Shown: one piece after another, positions 32,073-41,123 of the stretch
How the letters are laid out: the number at the start of each line of letters is the position of its first letter
Position numbering within the stretch: the stretch's first letter is position 1
Assembly: GCA_017428025.1 (NCBI GenBank)
Contig: JAFRRO010000002.1
Location: 1 to 56,419 of the forward strand
Origin: Clostridia bacterium
Lineage (GTDB): Bacteria; Bacillota; Clostridia; Christensenellales; CAG-138
DNA: 56,419 nucleotides
Direction of reading: 5' to 3'
Notes under the pieces: model-generated
What the model was told of the DNA's origin: nothing
The model's database searches: none
Seen by the model: only the letters and a program-made list of their open reading frames with translations
Translations under genes and position numbers: made by a program

Positions 32073-33933
32073 GGGGAAAACCTCGTTTCAGAAATACCAG
32101 CAGCACGCCGATGTCGGCGGGCGAAACGCCGGAGATGCGCGACGCCTGCCCGATGTTTTCGGGACGGAGCGCGTTCAGCTTCTGCCTCGCTTCGATCCGC
32201 AGTCCGTCGAGCGTCATATAGTCGAGCCCCTCCGGCAGCGGCATCGATTCCATCGCGCGGAAGCGCCGGACCTGCTCGCTCTGCTTCTCGATATAGCCGT
32301 CGTAATGCGCCGTGACCTCGACCTGCTCCTCGATCTCGCGATCGACGGGTTCGAGGCAGTCGAACAGCCGCGCAAGGTCGGTGTAGCGCACGTTCGGACG
32401 CTTCAGAAGATCGAAGAGCTTCGCGCCGTTTGCGGGCACGCTCTCGCCGATCGATTCGAGATAGACTCTGAGCGCGTCGGTCGGAGGCACATGGGTGCCG
32501 AGCCGTTCGAGCGTCTTTTTGATGCCCTCCCGCTTTTCGCAAAGCCGCGCCCAGCGCGCGTCGGACACCAGCCCGAGCCGCCTTGCGCGCTCGGTGAGTC
32601 TGAGATCGGCGTTGTCCTGCCGGAGCAGCAGGCGGTATTCGCAGCGGCTCGTCATCATGCGGTACGGCTCCGGCGTGCCCTTGGTGGCAAGGTCGTCGAC
32701 GAGCACACCGATGTAGGCGTCGCTGCGGTCGAGCAAAAACGGTTCCTCGCCCCGGAGGTACAGCGCGGCGTTGACGCCGGCGTAGAAGCCCTGCGCCGCG
32801 GCTTCCTCGTAGCCGCTCGAGCCGTTGACCTGCCCCGCCGAGAACAGTCCGGGGATCGATTTGACCATGAGCCTCAGATCGAGCACGTTCGGCATGAGGC
32901 AGTCGTATTCGATCGCATAGCCCAGCCGCATGATCTCGCAGTGCGTCAGCCCCGGCATCGTGTGCAGCATGTCAACCTGCACGTCGGCGGGCAGCGAGGT
33001 GCTCATGCCCTGCACGTACATCTCCTCGGTCGTTCTGCCCTCCGGCTCGATGAAGATCTGGTGCCGGTCGTGGTCGGGAAAGCGCACGATCTTGTCCTCG
33101 ATCGACGGGCAATAGCGCGTGCCGGTCGCGTGGATGCGGCCCGCGTACATCGGCGAGCGGTCGAGATTCTTCAGGATGATGTCGTGCGTTTTCTGATTCG
33201 TATAGGTGAGATAACAGGGATCCTGCTTTAGATGCAGTTCGCCGTTCAGAAACGAGAACGCGGGCGTCGGCTCGTCGCCGAGCTGGATCTCCATTTCGTC
33301 GAGATCGAGCGAGCTTTTGCGCACGCGGGCGGGCGTGCCGGTCTTGAACCGCTGCAGGGGAATGCCGAGATTTTTCAGCGCGTCGGAAAGCCCTTCGCTG
33401 CGCAGAAGTCCCGACGGACCGCAGCTGCGCGACCATTCGCCGATCAGAATGCGGCTTTTGAGGTATACGCCGCCGCACAGCACGACCGCGCGGCAGCCGT
33501 ACGTGAAGCCCTCGTCGGTGCGAACGCCCGAGACGCGCCCGTTTTCGGTCAGGATTTCGGTGACCTCGCCCTGCATCAGCGTGAGGTTCTCCTGCCGTTC
33601 GAGCGTCCGCTTCATGCGCTCGTGATAGCGGCGCTTGTCCATCTGCGCGCGAAGCGAGTGGACCGCGGGACCTTTCGACGTGTTGAGCATGCGCATCTGG
33701 ATCAGCGTGTCGTCCGCGGCAAGCCCCATTTCGCCGCCCATCGCGTCGATCTCGCGCACAAGGTGTCCCTTGCCGGTGCCGCCGATCGCGGGGTTGCAGG
33801 GCATCATGCCGATGCTGTCGAGATTCAGCGTCAAAAGCAGGGTTTTTAAGCCCATGCGCGAACAGGCCAGCGCGGCTTCGATGCCCGCGTGACCTGCGCC
33901 GATGATGATGCTGTCAAAGACTTCGTTCTGCAT
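32065..33933 (-). CDS. mnmG: tRNA uridine-5-carboxymethylaminomethyl modification enzyme MnmG
   Basis: A 622-residue FAD enzyme. The N-terminal dinucleotide fold (DSIIIGAGHAGIEAALACSRMG) and the signatures MPCNPAIGGTGKGHLVREIDAMGG, LKSRILIGEW and FSAGQVNGSSGYEEAAAQG are standard for MnmG (GidA). With MnmE it makes the 5-carboxymethylaminomethyl group at wobble uridines; mnmE is not in the window. The start is ATG at 33933 with CGGAG upstream. Promoter at 33964-33992. Confidence 0.95.
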   Translation of the reverse strand: MQNEVFDSIIIGAGHAGIEAALACSRMGLKTLLLTLNLDSIGMMPCNPAIGGTGKGHLVREIDAMGGEMGLAADDTLIQMRMLNTSKGPAVHSLRAQMDKRRYHERMKRTLERQENLTLMQGEVTEILTENGRVSGVRTDEGFTYGCRAVVLCGGVYLKSRILIGEWSRSCGPSGLLRSEGLSDALKNLGIPLQRFKTGTPARVRKSSLDLDEMEIQLGDEPTPAFSFLNGELHLKQDPCYLTYTNQKTHDIILKNLDRSPMYAGRIHATGTRYCPSIEDKIVRFPDHDRHQIFIEPEGRTTEEMYVQGMSTSLPADVQVDMLHTMPGLTHCEIMRLGYAIEYDCLMPNVLDLRLMVKSIPGLFSAGQVNGSSGYEEAAAQGFYAGVNAALYLRGEEPFLLDRSDAYIGVLVDDLATKGTPEPYRMMTSRCEYRLLLRQDNADLRLTERARRLGLVSDARWARLCEKREGIKKTLERLGTHVPPTDALRVYLESIGESVPANGAKLFDLLKRPNVRYTDLARLFDCLEPVDREIEEQVEVTAHYDGYIEKQSEQVRRFRAMESMPLPEGLDYMTLDGLRIEARQKLNALRPENIGQASRISGVSPADIGVLLVFLKRGFPHA

Positions 33934-33963
33934 ATTCGTTCGCTCCGTCGGATTCGACAAAAC

Positions 33964-33992
33964 AGTATACCATAAGTTTGAATTTTGCACAA
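33964..33992 (-). promoter_or_regulatory. Promoter of mnmG-rsmG
   Basis: Minus strand: TTGTGC (33992-33987), 17-bp spacer, TATACT (33969-33964). A second TATACT on the plus strand (34023-34028) probably serves the divergent yhaM-like gene, but its -35 is poor. Confidence 0.65.
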
Positions 33993-34050
33993 CGGATAGT
34001 GGAAATTTTCGGACGATTCTGTTATACTGAAAAAACAGGAGGATCGGACT

Positions 34051-34995
34051 ATGGGAAAAATGCGATTGATCAGGGACGCCTACGGCACGACCGAGGGCTT
34101 TTGCCTCGTGAAGAGCGCGGCGGTGCGCACGGACGTGAAGGGTACGGAATATCTCGACATGGTGCTTGCCGATTCCGAGGGCGAGTGCGTGGCGAAGCTT
34201 TGGAACTACTCGCGCATCACGCACGGCGAGTACGACGCGAACGACATCGTCAAGGTGCGCGGCACGGTGCAGGTGTGGAAGGACACCGAGCAGTTCAAGA
34301 TCGACCGGATCCGCAAGGCGACCGGCGACGACGGCGTGGACATGAGCGGGATCATCCCGACCGCACCGTACGATCCGCAGGCGATGTTCGACGAGCTGAT
34401 GAACACCGCGGCGGCGTTCGAAGATGAGGATCTCAAGCGGATCGTGCAGTATCTTTTGCGCGAAAACCGCGAACAGCTTCTGCTGTATCCCGCGGGCGTC
34501 AAGCTGCACCATGCGACGAGAAGCGGGCTTTTGCACCACACCTGCGCGGTTCTGAAGCTTGCAAAGGCGATCGCGGACCTCTATCCGTCGCTGCACCGGG
34601 ACCTGCTCTTTGCGGGCGCGATTCTGCACGACATCGGAAAGCTCCGCGAGCTCGACGCGAACACGCTCGGCATCGCCGGCGCGTACACGAACGAAGGACA
34701 GCTTCTGGGGCACATCAACGTCGGCGTGACGATGGTCGCTGCGGCGGCGGAGATCACGATGATTTCGCCGAAGACCGCCATGCTTTTGGAGCATATGATC
34801 CTGTCGCACCACGGCAAGCCGGAGTTCGGAAGCCCGCGTCTGCCGATGTTCCCGGAGGCGGAGGTGCTTTCCGTCTGCGACCTTCTGGACAGCAAGATGT
34901 ACGAAATGGACGCCGCGCTGGACGGCGTGAGTCCGGACGGTTTTTCCGAGCGGCAGTGGGCGCTCGACAACCGTCAGCTTTATAAGATCGACTGA
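34051..34995 (+). CDS. yhaM: YhaM-type 3'-5' exoribonuclease (OB-fold plus HD domain)
   Basis: A 314-residue protein, close to the length of Bacillus YhaM. Residues about 10-95 form an OB fold (KGTEYLDMVLADSEGECVAKLWN...GDVVKVRG-like). Residues about 150-290 form an HD domain with metal ligands in GLLHHTCAVLKLA and GAILHDIGKLREL, and a later LSHHGK. YhaM degrades short or structured RNA ends. It is first of three plus-strand genes; tldD follows after 14 bases. SD AGGAGG at 34039-34044. Confidence 0.87.
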   Translation: MGKMRLIRDAYGTTEGFCLVKSAAVRTDVKGTEYLDMVLADSEGECVAKLWNYSRITHGEYDANDIVKVRGTVQVWKDTEQFKIDRIRKATGDDGVDMSGIIPTAPYDPQAMFDELMNTAAAFEDEDLKRIVQYLLRENREQLLLYPAGVKLHHATRSGLLHHTCAVLKLAKAIADLYPSLHRDLLFAGAILHDIGKLRELDANTLGIAGAYTNEGQLLGHINVGVTMVAAAAEITMISPKTAMLLEHMILSHHGKPEFGSPRLPMFPEAEVLSVCDLLDSKMYEMDAALDGVSPDGFSERQWALDNRQLYKID

Positions 34996-35009
34996 AAAGG
35001 AGAACAACC

Positions 35010-36419
35010 ATGTTTGAACGGCTGGATGCGGTCAAACCCGCATTGCAAAAACTGATCGCGGCACTTCGGGAACGGTTCGCCTACGCCTCGGTGCTTGCGA
35101 CCGACGAACGCTACCGCATGTGGCGCGTTTCGAAGAACGGCATCTCGATCACATCCGAGGGCGACGGCGGCTACGGCTTTGTGATCCGCGTGTTCGACGA
35201 AACCGGCTGCGCGGAATACTCGATCAACGCGTTTTCCGAGGAGCTGATCCCGGCGATCGTGAAGGAGATGCAGGCGCGTCTCGAAGCGGAACGCGCGGCG
35301 CTGCCCGAGGGCGTGACGCCGCTGCCGACCGCGATCCCGGACGATTCGCCCGCCGTGCTCAAAAAGGAAGCGCAGTTTGAGATCGATCCCGCGGCGCTCG
35401 GCGACGAGGCGATCCTCGAGCGGATCGCCCGCATCCGCGAAAAGGGCATGCAGGCCGAACACGTTCTGGACGTTTCCTGCAACGTCACGTACTGCGCGGA
35501 GCGCAAGCTCTTTCTGTCGGAGCATCGCGATCTCGACGAAACCCATATGTGGACGACCGCGGGCGTCGGCGCGTTCGGCGCGCGCGGCGAGGAGCTCAAG
35601 AACAGCTATAAGGGCTATTCGCTGCTCGGCGGCGCGGAGCTGCTCTCGGAGGTCGAACACGACGTCGGCGATGTGACCGCAACGCTCGGCGATCTTTTGC
35701 GCAGCGAACCGATGATCCCCGGCGAATACGACTGCGTCTGCAATCCGGAGGTCACGGGCATGATCGTGCACGAGGCGTTCGGGCACGGCGTCGAAATGGA
35801 TATGTTCGTCAAGGACCGCGCGCAGGCAAGGCAGTTCATGGGCGAATACGTGGCAAGCCCGCTTGTGACGATGCACGACGGCTCGGCGGTCGACGAATGC
35901 GCGACCTGGGCGTTCGACGACGAAGGCACGCTGACCGGCGACACGGTCATCATCGACAAAGGCGTTCTGCGCCGCGGCATGTGCGACGCGCTCTCCGCGG
36001 CACGGCTCGGCGTAACCCCCACCGGCAACGGACGGCGCGAAAGCTATGAGCGCAAGGCGTACACGCGCATGACGAACACGTACTTCGAGGGCGGCGGCGC
36101 GACGATGGAGGAGATGATCGCCTCGATCCCCTACGGCTTCCTGCTGGAGGAGCCGACGAGCGGCATGGAGGATCCGAAGAACTGGGGCATTCAGTGCATG
36201 GTCAACATTGCGCGCGAGATCAGGGACGGCAAGTTGACCGGCCGCGTCTTTTCGCCGATCGTGCTGACCGGCTACGTGCCGGATCTTCTGAAATCCGTCT
36301 CCATGATGGGCGGCAAAATCGAGCTTGCAGGCGGCGGCTACTGCGGCAAGGGCTACAAGGAATGGGTAAAGGTCTCGGACGGCGGCGCCTGCATGAAGGC
36401 GCGCATCCGTCTCGGTTAA
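35010..36419 (+). CDS. TldD family metalloprotease (second pair)
   Basis: A 469-residue TldD-type protein. The zinc motif HExxxH is HEAFGH (in MIVHEAFGHGVEMD, about residue 253), and the C-terminal ligand Cys is in GGGYCGKGYKEW. It differs clearly from the TldD at 5726-7117 in both halves, so the two are old paralogs and not a recent duplication. It forms a pair with the TldE-like protein encoded 12 bases downstream. SD AAAGGAG. Confidence 0.9.
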   Translation: MFERLDAVKPALQKLIAALRERFAYASVLATDERYRMWRVSKNGISITSEGDGGYGFVIRVFDETGCAEYSINAFSEELIPAIVKEMQARLEAERAALPEGVTPLPTAIPDDSPAVLKKEAQFEIDPAALGDEAILERIARIREKGMQAEHVLDVSCNVTYCAERKLFLSEHRDLDETHMWTTAGVGAFGARGEELKNSYKGYSLLGGAELLSEVEHDVGDVTATLGDLLRSEPMIPGEYDCVCNPEVTGMIVHEAFGHGVEMDMFVKDRAQARQFMGEYVASPLVTMHDGSAVDECATWAFDDEGTLTGDTVIIDKGVLRRGMCDALSAARLGVTPTGNGRRESYERKAYTRMTNTYFEGGGATMEEMIASIPYGFLLEEPTSGMEDPKNWGIQCMVNIAREIRDGKLTGRVFSPIVLTGYVPDLLKSVSMMGGKIELAGGGYCGKGYKEWVKVSDGGACMKARIRLG

Positions 36420-36431
36420 GGAGGGCGGCAT

Positions 36432-37709
36432 ATGGAACGCATCAAACGACTGCTGAAAGAAGCGGGCATTTCGGATTATATCATCTACGGATACACGGAG
36501 CGGACCGCGGAGCTGTTCTTTGTGAAACGGCAGCTCGACACCCGCCGCCTGAAGGACGTCGAGAAGTTCAACGTGACCGTGTTCCGCACGGCGGAAAAGG
36601 ACGGAACGAAGCTGCGCGCCTTCACCGGTGCGATGGTGCTTGCCGCCGATTCGGACGCGGAGATCGTAAAAGCGCTGAAGGACGCGTATTTTGCGGCGCA
36701 GTTTGCGATGAACCCCTATTATGAGCTGCCCGATCCCGTGACCGCGCCGACGGTCGAGGCGCACGGCAGACTCGCCGAACAGGCGCCGGAACAAAGCGCG
36801 GGCGAGATGGCGGACGCGCTCTTCAAAGCGGACTGCGATAAGGACGCGTTTCTGAACTCGGCGGAGGTCTTTGCGATCCAAAAGCGCGTGCATGTGGTCA
36901 GCTCCCGCGGAACGGACGTTTCGTGGACCGAGGCGGAGATCAAGGGCGAATACGTCGTGCAGGCGAAGGAACCCGAGGACGTCGAGCTGTACCGCGATTT
37001 CTGCTTTACGGAGCTTGAGACCGAAGCGCTGACGACGCAGGCAAAGGAAGCGCTGATGTTTGTGCGCGACCGCGCGCACGCGCAGCGTATTCTGAAGAGC
37101 GGCAACTACGACCTGCTTCTGACCGGCGAAAACGTCATGATGACGCTGTGGTTCTACGGCGATCGCGCGGAAGCGTCGATGATCTATCCCGGCTATTCCG
37201 CCTGGAAGGTCGGCGACGACGTGCAGGGCGAAACGGTCGGCGAACGGATCAACATCACGCTGCGGGCGCTGGCGCCGTATTCCAAAGAGGGCATCCCGAT
37301 GCGCGACCGGAAGCTGCTTGAAAACGGCGTATTGAAGTGCGTCCACGGCAGCAACCGCCTCTGCCGCTATCTCGGCGCGGAACCGACGGGCGATTACCGC
37401 AAGTTCTCCTGCGACAACCCCGGCACGATGACCTTTCAGGACATGCAGAAGCGTCCCTGCCTCTGGGCGGTCACGTTCTCCGGCTTTGAGATGGATCCCT
37501 TTTCCGGGCACTTCGGCGGCGAGATCCGCCTTGCGTACCTGATCGAGGACGGCAGGATGACGCCCGTCACCGGCGGCTCGGTCAACGGCATTCTTCTGGA
37601 CGCGCAGAAGGACCTCACATTCTCCACGGACCGCTACACCGAGATCGGCTACGACGGACCGTACGCGATCCTGCTCAAGAACGTCGCCGTCGCAGGCACC
37701 GACGCGTAA
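36432..37709 (+). CDS. TldE/PmbA family subunit (second pair)
   Basis: A 425-residue TldD/PmbA family protein without an HExxxH motif. The C-terminal half shows the family folding pattern (IPMRDRKLLENGVLKCVHGSNRLCRYL; GGEIRLAYLIEDGRMTPVTGGSVNG). It is shorter and more divergent than the TldE at 7114-8448. It likely pairs with the protein at 35010-36419. SD GGAGGG at 36420. Confidence 0.85.
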   Translation: MERIKRLLKEAGISDYIIYGYTERTAELFFVKRQLDTRRLKDVEKFNVTVFRTAEKDGTKLRAFTGAMVLAADSDAEIVKALKDAYFAAQFAMNPYYELPDPVTAPTVEAHGRLAEQAPEQSAGEMADALFKADCDKDAFLNSAEVFAIQKRVHVVSSRGTDVSWTEAEIKGEYVVQAKEPEDVELYRDFCFTELETEALTTQAKEALMFVRDRAHAQRILKSGNYDLLLTGENVMMTLWFYGDRAEASMIYPGYSAWKVGDDVQGETVGERINITLRALAPYSKEGIPMRDRKLLENGVLKCVHGSNRLCRYLGAEPTGDYRKFSCDNPGTMTFQDMQKRPCLWAVTFSGFEMDPFSGHFGGEIRLAYLIEDGRMTPVTGGSVNGILLDAQKDLTFSTDRYTEIGYDGPYAILLKNVAVAGTDA

Positions 37710-37716
37710 GGACAGA

Positions 37717-37880
37717 ACAACCCTTCCGTCTTTTGCTTCGCAAAATCCACCCGATGGTCTCACATGGTCGCAGCGCGTCGCTATTCGCTTCCTTCTGCTC
37801 CCTGTTCGACCCGCGCTTCCGCCTCGCTTCATCCCGCACCGCGGGCGCTCGGCTCCGCGCCCCGTTGCACAGGGAGGGCT
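37717..37880 (-). repeat. ~160-bp repeat, copy B (inverted to 31219-31382)
   Basis: Starts ACAACCCTTCCGTC eight bases after the tldE stop and ends CAGGGAGGGCTT. It is a nearly identical inverted copy of 31219-31382. A further REP tail (GCGAAGCGAGACGGAGGGG) follows at about 37886-37913. Confidence 0.85.
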
Positions 37881-37913
37881 TTTTAGCCTTGCGAAGCGAG
37901 ACGGAGGGGTTGT

Positions 37914-38221
37914 ACTTAAAACACTCTTGATAAATGTCTCTTAACGGTTCTTTTCCTCTGCATCATCCGAAGAAACGAACCGGATTGTGTTTTGTCAGTC
38001 CGTCGGTCCTGTGCGTATTATGACTGACTGACGGACGTCGCCCATTATCTTTTTTACTATTATTATTTATTTCCCGGTCGTCTCGTGACCGGGGGTGCGG
38101 TCATGTCGTGACCGGGGGTACGGTCGTGTCGTGACCGGGGGGGCGGCCGTCTCGTGACCGGGGGTGCGGTCGTGTCGTGACCGGGGGTGCGGTCGTGTCG
38201 CGGTCTGCGTATGCGCCGTTT
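37914..38221. other. Gene-free region before the exported-protein operon end
   Basis: No gene is supported. It contains imperfect palindromes (GTCAGTCCGTC ... GACTGACTGACGGAC, about 37996-38037), a T/A-rich stretch (38049-38072) and the 23-bp tandem array at 38073-38206. Confidence 0.55.
38073..38206. repeat. Tandem array of a 23-bp hairpin unit
   Basis: About five and a half copies of a 23-bp unit of the form GTGCGGTCGTGTCGTGACCG plus GGG. Each contains the inverted repeat CGGTC / GACCG around a 7-nt loop, so the array can fold into consecutive hairpins. Single-base changes occur between units. It begins 15 bases beyond the stop of the lipoprotein gene at 38222. It is not a CRISPR, because there are no unique spacers. 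Confidence 0.85.
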
Positions 38222-39562
38222 TTATTGCGCAAGGTGCAGGTTCGCGCCGTTCAGCGCGCTCAGTACGACGCTGTACGCGGCGACGCGACCGTCTTCGAAC
38301 GTCGCCTCGTAATCCGCGATCCACACCGGCAGCGTCCAGCCCCGGTCCGGCGCGTCCTTCTGCGGAACGATGCAGTACCCGAGGCGAAGCTTTGTCACGC
38401 AGACCGAAGCGATCTGCCGCAAATCGGCGTTGCCGTTGTCGGCTCTGAGCCGCGCCCGCACGAGCCGCAGCACCGTGTCGAAGTCCAGAATTGCGGTCGA
38501 TTCGGACAGCGGTTCCGCAAGTGCAGCGGGATTCTGCCAGTCGAGCGACCAGATTCCGTCCCGATCGATGTACAGCTCGGCGATCTCCTGCGGCCACGGT
38601 TCGGCATACGTTTCTTCCGGATTCGCCTCCGGAAAGCGCGGCGCGATCCCCGCGACGCCGTTGATCCGCTTGCGGAAGACGAGCCGCCAGCCGGTCGCCT
38701 CCGGCTCCAGCGTGTACATGTGGATGCGCTGCGCCGTCTCCGCCTCCGCAAACGCGGCGTCCGCAAAGCCGATGCGCGAAAGAAACGCCTGCGCCCGTTC
38801 GACCGCCTCCGCAAGCGTCAAAGAGGGCTCGCCGATCCGACCGCCGTCCTGCAGGACCTGCGCTTTCGGAACGATCCTGCGGTCGAACACGGACAGCCGC
38901 ACGTGCGATGCGTCCGCGTAAAAATCCAGATAAGCGTCCATACGCCCGTCGAACCAGAACGCGTCGACCGGTTCGGCGTCGCCGATCTTTGTTTCATCAA
39001 ACGGGATGCGCTCCGCGCTCTGCGGCGCCGCCCGATAGTATTCCATCACGCTTTCGGTCCACGTCTGCTCGCCGTTTTCGGCTCTGCTGCGGTCGAGCTC
39101 GTGCACGCGCTCGCTGTTTTCGAGCGTCTTCAGCACCCCTTCCCAATACGCCTTGTCCGCGTGCAGATACATGCCGGGGGCGCAGATCTGTGCGCCGTCC
39201 GCCGCGGCGTTCAGCACGGCAAGGCGCTGTCCGGCGTTCCATTCGCCCCTGTCGACGGCATACACCGCCCAGCGGTCGAGGTCCGGCACGATCACATCCG
39301 CGTCAAACGCGAGCGCTGCGCCGCCGACGTCCGTTTCCTCCGTCAAAAGCAGACGGCCCGCGATGCAGCCCGCCTCGGCGTTCGCGCTTTGCGGCAGCGC
39401 GGCAACCGCGTCCCTGACGGTCACGGCGTCCGGCGCGGGCGTGGTCTGAATCAGCGCAGAAAGGTCCTCCTCCCCGCGGTTCACCACCGCGTCCGTTTCC
39501 GGCGTCGGCAGACAGCCGCAGAGGAGGATCGCCGCAAGCAAAACCGGCAGCAAGCGTTTCAC
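38222..39562 (-). CDS. Large lipoprotein of unknown function
   Basis: A 446-residue protein. The start is GTG at 39562 with GGAGGAG seven bases upstream; longer readings would lie inside the preceding gene. The signal ends in LLCGC, so Cys17 is the likely lipid site. The mature part has mixed alpha/beta character with long Asp/Glu-rich strands. I recognise no catalytic motif. It is last in the operon with the anchored 489-residue protein, whose stop is four bases upstream, and both are likely under the response regulator encoded at 42236-42889. Confidence 0.85.
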   Translation of the reverse strand: MKRLLPVLLAAILLCGCLPTPETDAVVNRGEEDLSALIQTTPAPDAVTVRDAVAALPQSANAEAGCIAGRLLLTEETDVGGAALAFDADVIVPDLDRWAVYAVDRGEWNAGQRLAVLNAAADGAQICAPGMYLHADKAYWEGVLKTLENSERVHELDRSRAENGEQTWTESVMEYYRAAPQSAERIPFDETKIGDAEPVDAFWFDGRMDAYLDFYADASHVRLSVFDRRIVPKAQVLQDGGRIGEPSLTLAEAVERAQAFLSRIGFADAAFAEAETAQRIHMYTLEPEATGWRLVFRKRINGVAGIAPRFPEANPEETYAEPWPQEIAELYIDRDGIWSLDWQNPAALAEPLSESTAILDFDTVLRLVRARLRADNGNADLRQIASVCVTKLRLGYCIVPQKDAPDRGWTLPVWIADYEATFEDGRVAAYSVVLSALNGANLHLAQ

Positions 39563-39566
39563 GGCG

Positions 39567-41036
39567 TCACTCCTCCGGACGGACGACATGCAGATCGCCG
39601 TCCCACTGCGAAAAGTCGGGGATGATCGGCTGCTGCGTCGCCGCATTGATGAACACGCTGTTCGCCACCCAGCCGGGACGGACGTCGCCCCAGAAATACA
39701 GCTCGCTCGGCCAGTATTCGATGTAGGTCAGCACGCCGTCCGCAAAGCCGCATTCGTAGAACGTGCCGTCCTCGAGCTCGATGTCCATCGTGCAGTAGTG
39801 GTCCTCGTGTATCGCGTTGACGCTGATCGATTTGGCGCCGTTTCCGTAGTCGAACGAGCTGAGGATGCGCGCGATCTGTTCCGTGACCTGCTCGTATTCC
39901 TCGCCGCCCATGTGGTTGTAATCGATGTCCAAAAGCGTCTTGCAGGGGATCTTGCCCTCAAAGGAGATGACGTGGCGCGAATACGCGGAGACCGTGATCA
40001 GAAAGCCGCCTCCGCTCAGCTGCCAGCAGTCCTCGCGTCCGCCGGAAAGGTCCTTCAAAAACTGTACGGCGATCCCCGCCGTGTCGAGCTCTTTGCCCGA
40101 AAGGCTGCGGTAGAGCCGCGAAAGCTTGCGCAGGAGCATGCTCGAGGACACCATTTCCGTCTCGTTCTTTTCGGGCGGCTCGGCGACCTCGAACTGTTCG
40201 GGATAGGCGGGCGTGCTGTAATCGAACTGGATGTCCGCCGCAAAATAGGCGCTCTCGATCATCATTTCGTAGTTCGGGAAGACCGCGACCTGCGAAAGCC
40301 TGTCGCCGAAATACATGATCGACAGGCATTCCTCCTTTTCGGTGTTGACGATGATCTCATGTCCCTCGAACGCGCCCTTGACGAAATCGCGGTCGAAGCG
40401 CACGCGGTCATAGCCGAGCGCCTTTGCAATGCGCATCACGTCGCTCTCGTAATCGAAATCGGCATAGACGGGATACGCCAGCAGGTCGGCGTTGATCAGC
40501 TTGCCGTCCTCCGCGTTCATCGTCAGGATCAGTTCGCCGTCCCGGTCCGTGAGCCGCAGCATCGGATCGCGGTAGCCCGTGATGTCCGTCATCAGATAGA
40601 TGCCCGCTTCTTCGAGCGATTCCTCGGTCAGCTGTTCGTAGGACATGCCGAAGATCTTTTCGGTCAGCTCCGCCGCCTTCTTCTCCGCAAGCGCTTTCTG
40701 TGCCTCGCTCGGCTTCTTCCACTCCCAGTTGCCCTCCGCGCGGTTGATCATCAGGTACGAACGGATCGGAACCGAGTAGCCGCGGCGGCGCTCGATGATC
40801 TCCGTGATCCGCGCGATCGCGCGCGCCGGAATCTCGACCGGCTCTTCCGTCTGCTGCGGCCGGTCCGACTGCCCGTTCGCCGCACGCTCCTTGGCGTCCG
40901 CGACCGTCTCAAACGGCTCGTTGCGCATCGAAAGCCGGATCGTGCCGCCGATCACAAGGCCCGTCACCACGCCGAACGCCAGCACGATCGCAAAGGCGAT
41001 CATCAGAATCCGGTGTTTTCTGAAAAAGGTTTTCAT
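39567..41036 (-). CDS. Membrane-anchored protein of unknown function, two-component target
   Basis: A 489-residue protein with one N-terminal membrane segment (about 9-33) and a large outer domain. No known family is recognised. The outer part has two similar halves rich in acidic strands. It is transcribed toward the lipoprotein gene at 38222-39562. The promoter upstream (41059-41112) carries the same phased direct repeats as the promoter of the adjacent response regulator, so it is very probably a direct target. Confidence 0.83.
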   Translation of the reverse strand: MKTFFRKHRILMIAFAIVLAFGVVTGLVIGGTIRLSMRNEPFETVADAKERAANGQSDRPQQTEEPVEIPARAIARITEIIERRRGYSVPIRSYLMINRAEGNWEWKKPSEAQKALAEKKAAELTEKIFGMSYEQLTEESLEEAGIYLMTDITGYRDPMLRLTDRDGELILTMNAEDGKLINADLLAYPVYADFDYESDVMRIAKALGYDRVRFDRDFVKGAFEGHEIIVNTEKEECLSIMYFGDRLSQVAVFPNYEMMIESAYFAADIQFDYSTPAYPEQFEVAEPPEKNETEMVSSSMLLRKLSRLYRSLSGKELDTAGIAVQFLKDLSGGREDCWQLSGGGFLITVSAYSRHVISFEGKIPCKTLLDIDYNHMGGEEYEQVTEQIARILSSFDYGNGAKSISVNAIHEDHYCTMDIELEDGTFYECGFADGVLTYIEYWPSELYFWGDVRPGWVANSVFINAATQQPIIPDFSQWDGDLHVVRPEE

Positions 41037-41058
41037 CGCGTTGCCCTCCCTCGGCGAG

Positions 41059-41112
41059 AGTATAGAACAAAAGTTGTAACCAAGTCATCACAGAGTTGTA
41101 AGAGAGTTGTAA
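41059..41112 (-). promoter_or_regulatory. Promoter and phased operator of the exported-protein operon
   Basis: The -10 TATACT (minus, 41064-41059) has no good -35. Instead, plus-strand AGTTGTAA (TTACAACT on the minus strand) occurs at 41072, 41094 and 41105, and a degraded copy AGTCATCA at 41083. All four are on an 11-bp phase. This looks like a PhoP/OmpR-type direct-repeat site. Confidence 0.75.
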
Positions 41113-41123
41113 AATCTTCGCCC

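Noticed and set aside
34980..37832. A 950-codon open frame on the minus strand
   Set aside because: It is the reverse shadow of the tldD-tldE genes. High GC keeps stop codons rare. It has Arg/His/Ala/Val-rich text and no family match, and it starts inside the ~160-bp repeat.
38073..38206. CRISPR array
   Set aside because: Units are directly adjacent with no spacers, and there are no cas genes.
38067..38597. A minus-strand frame containing a repeated RPYPRSRHDRTPGHE-like segment
   Set aside because: The repeat comes from the 23-bp array; 23 is not a multiple of three, so the reading frame changes in each unit, and the rest lies antisense or out of frame to the lipoprotein gene.
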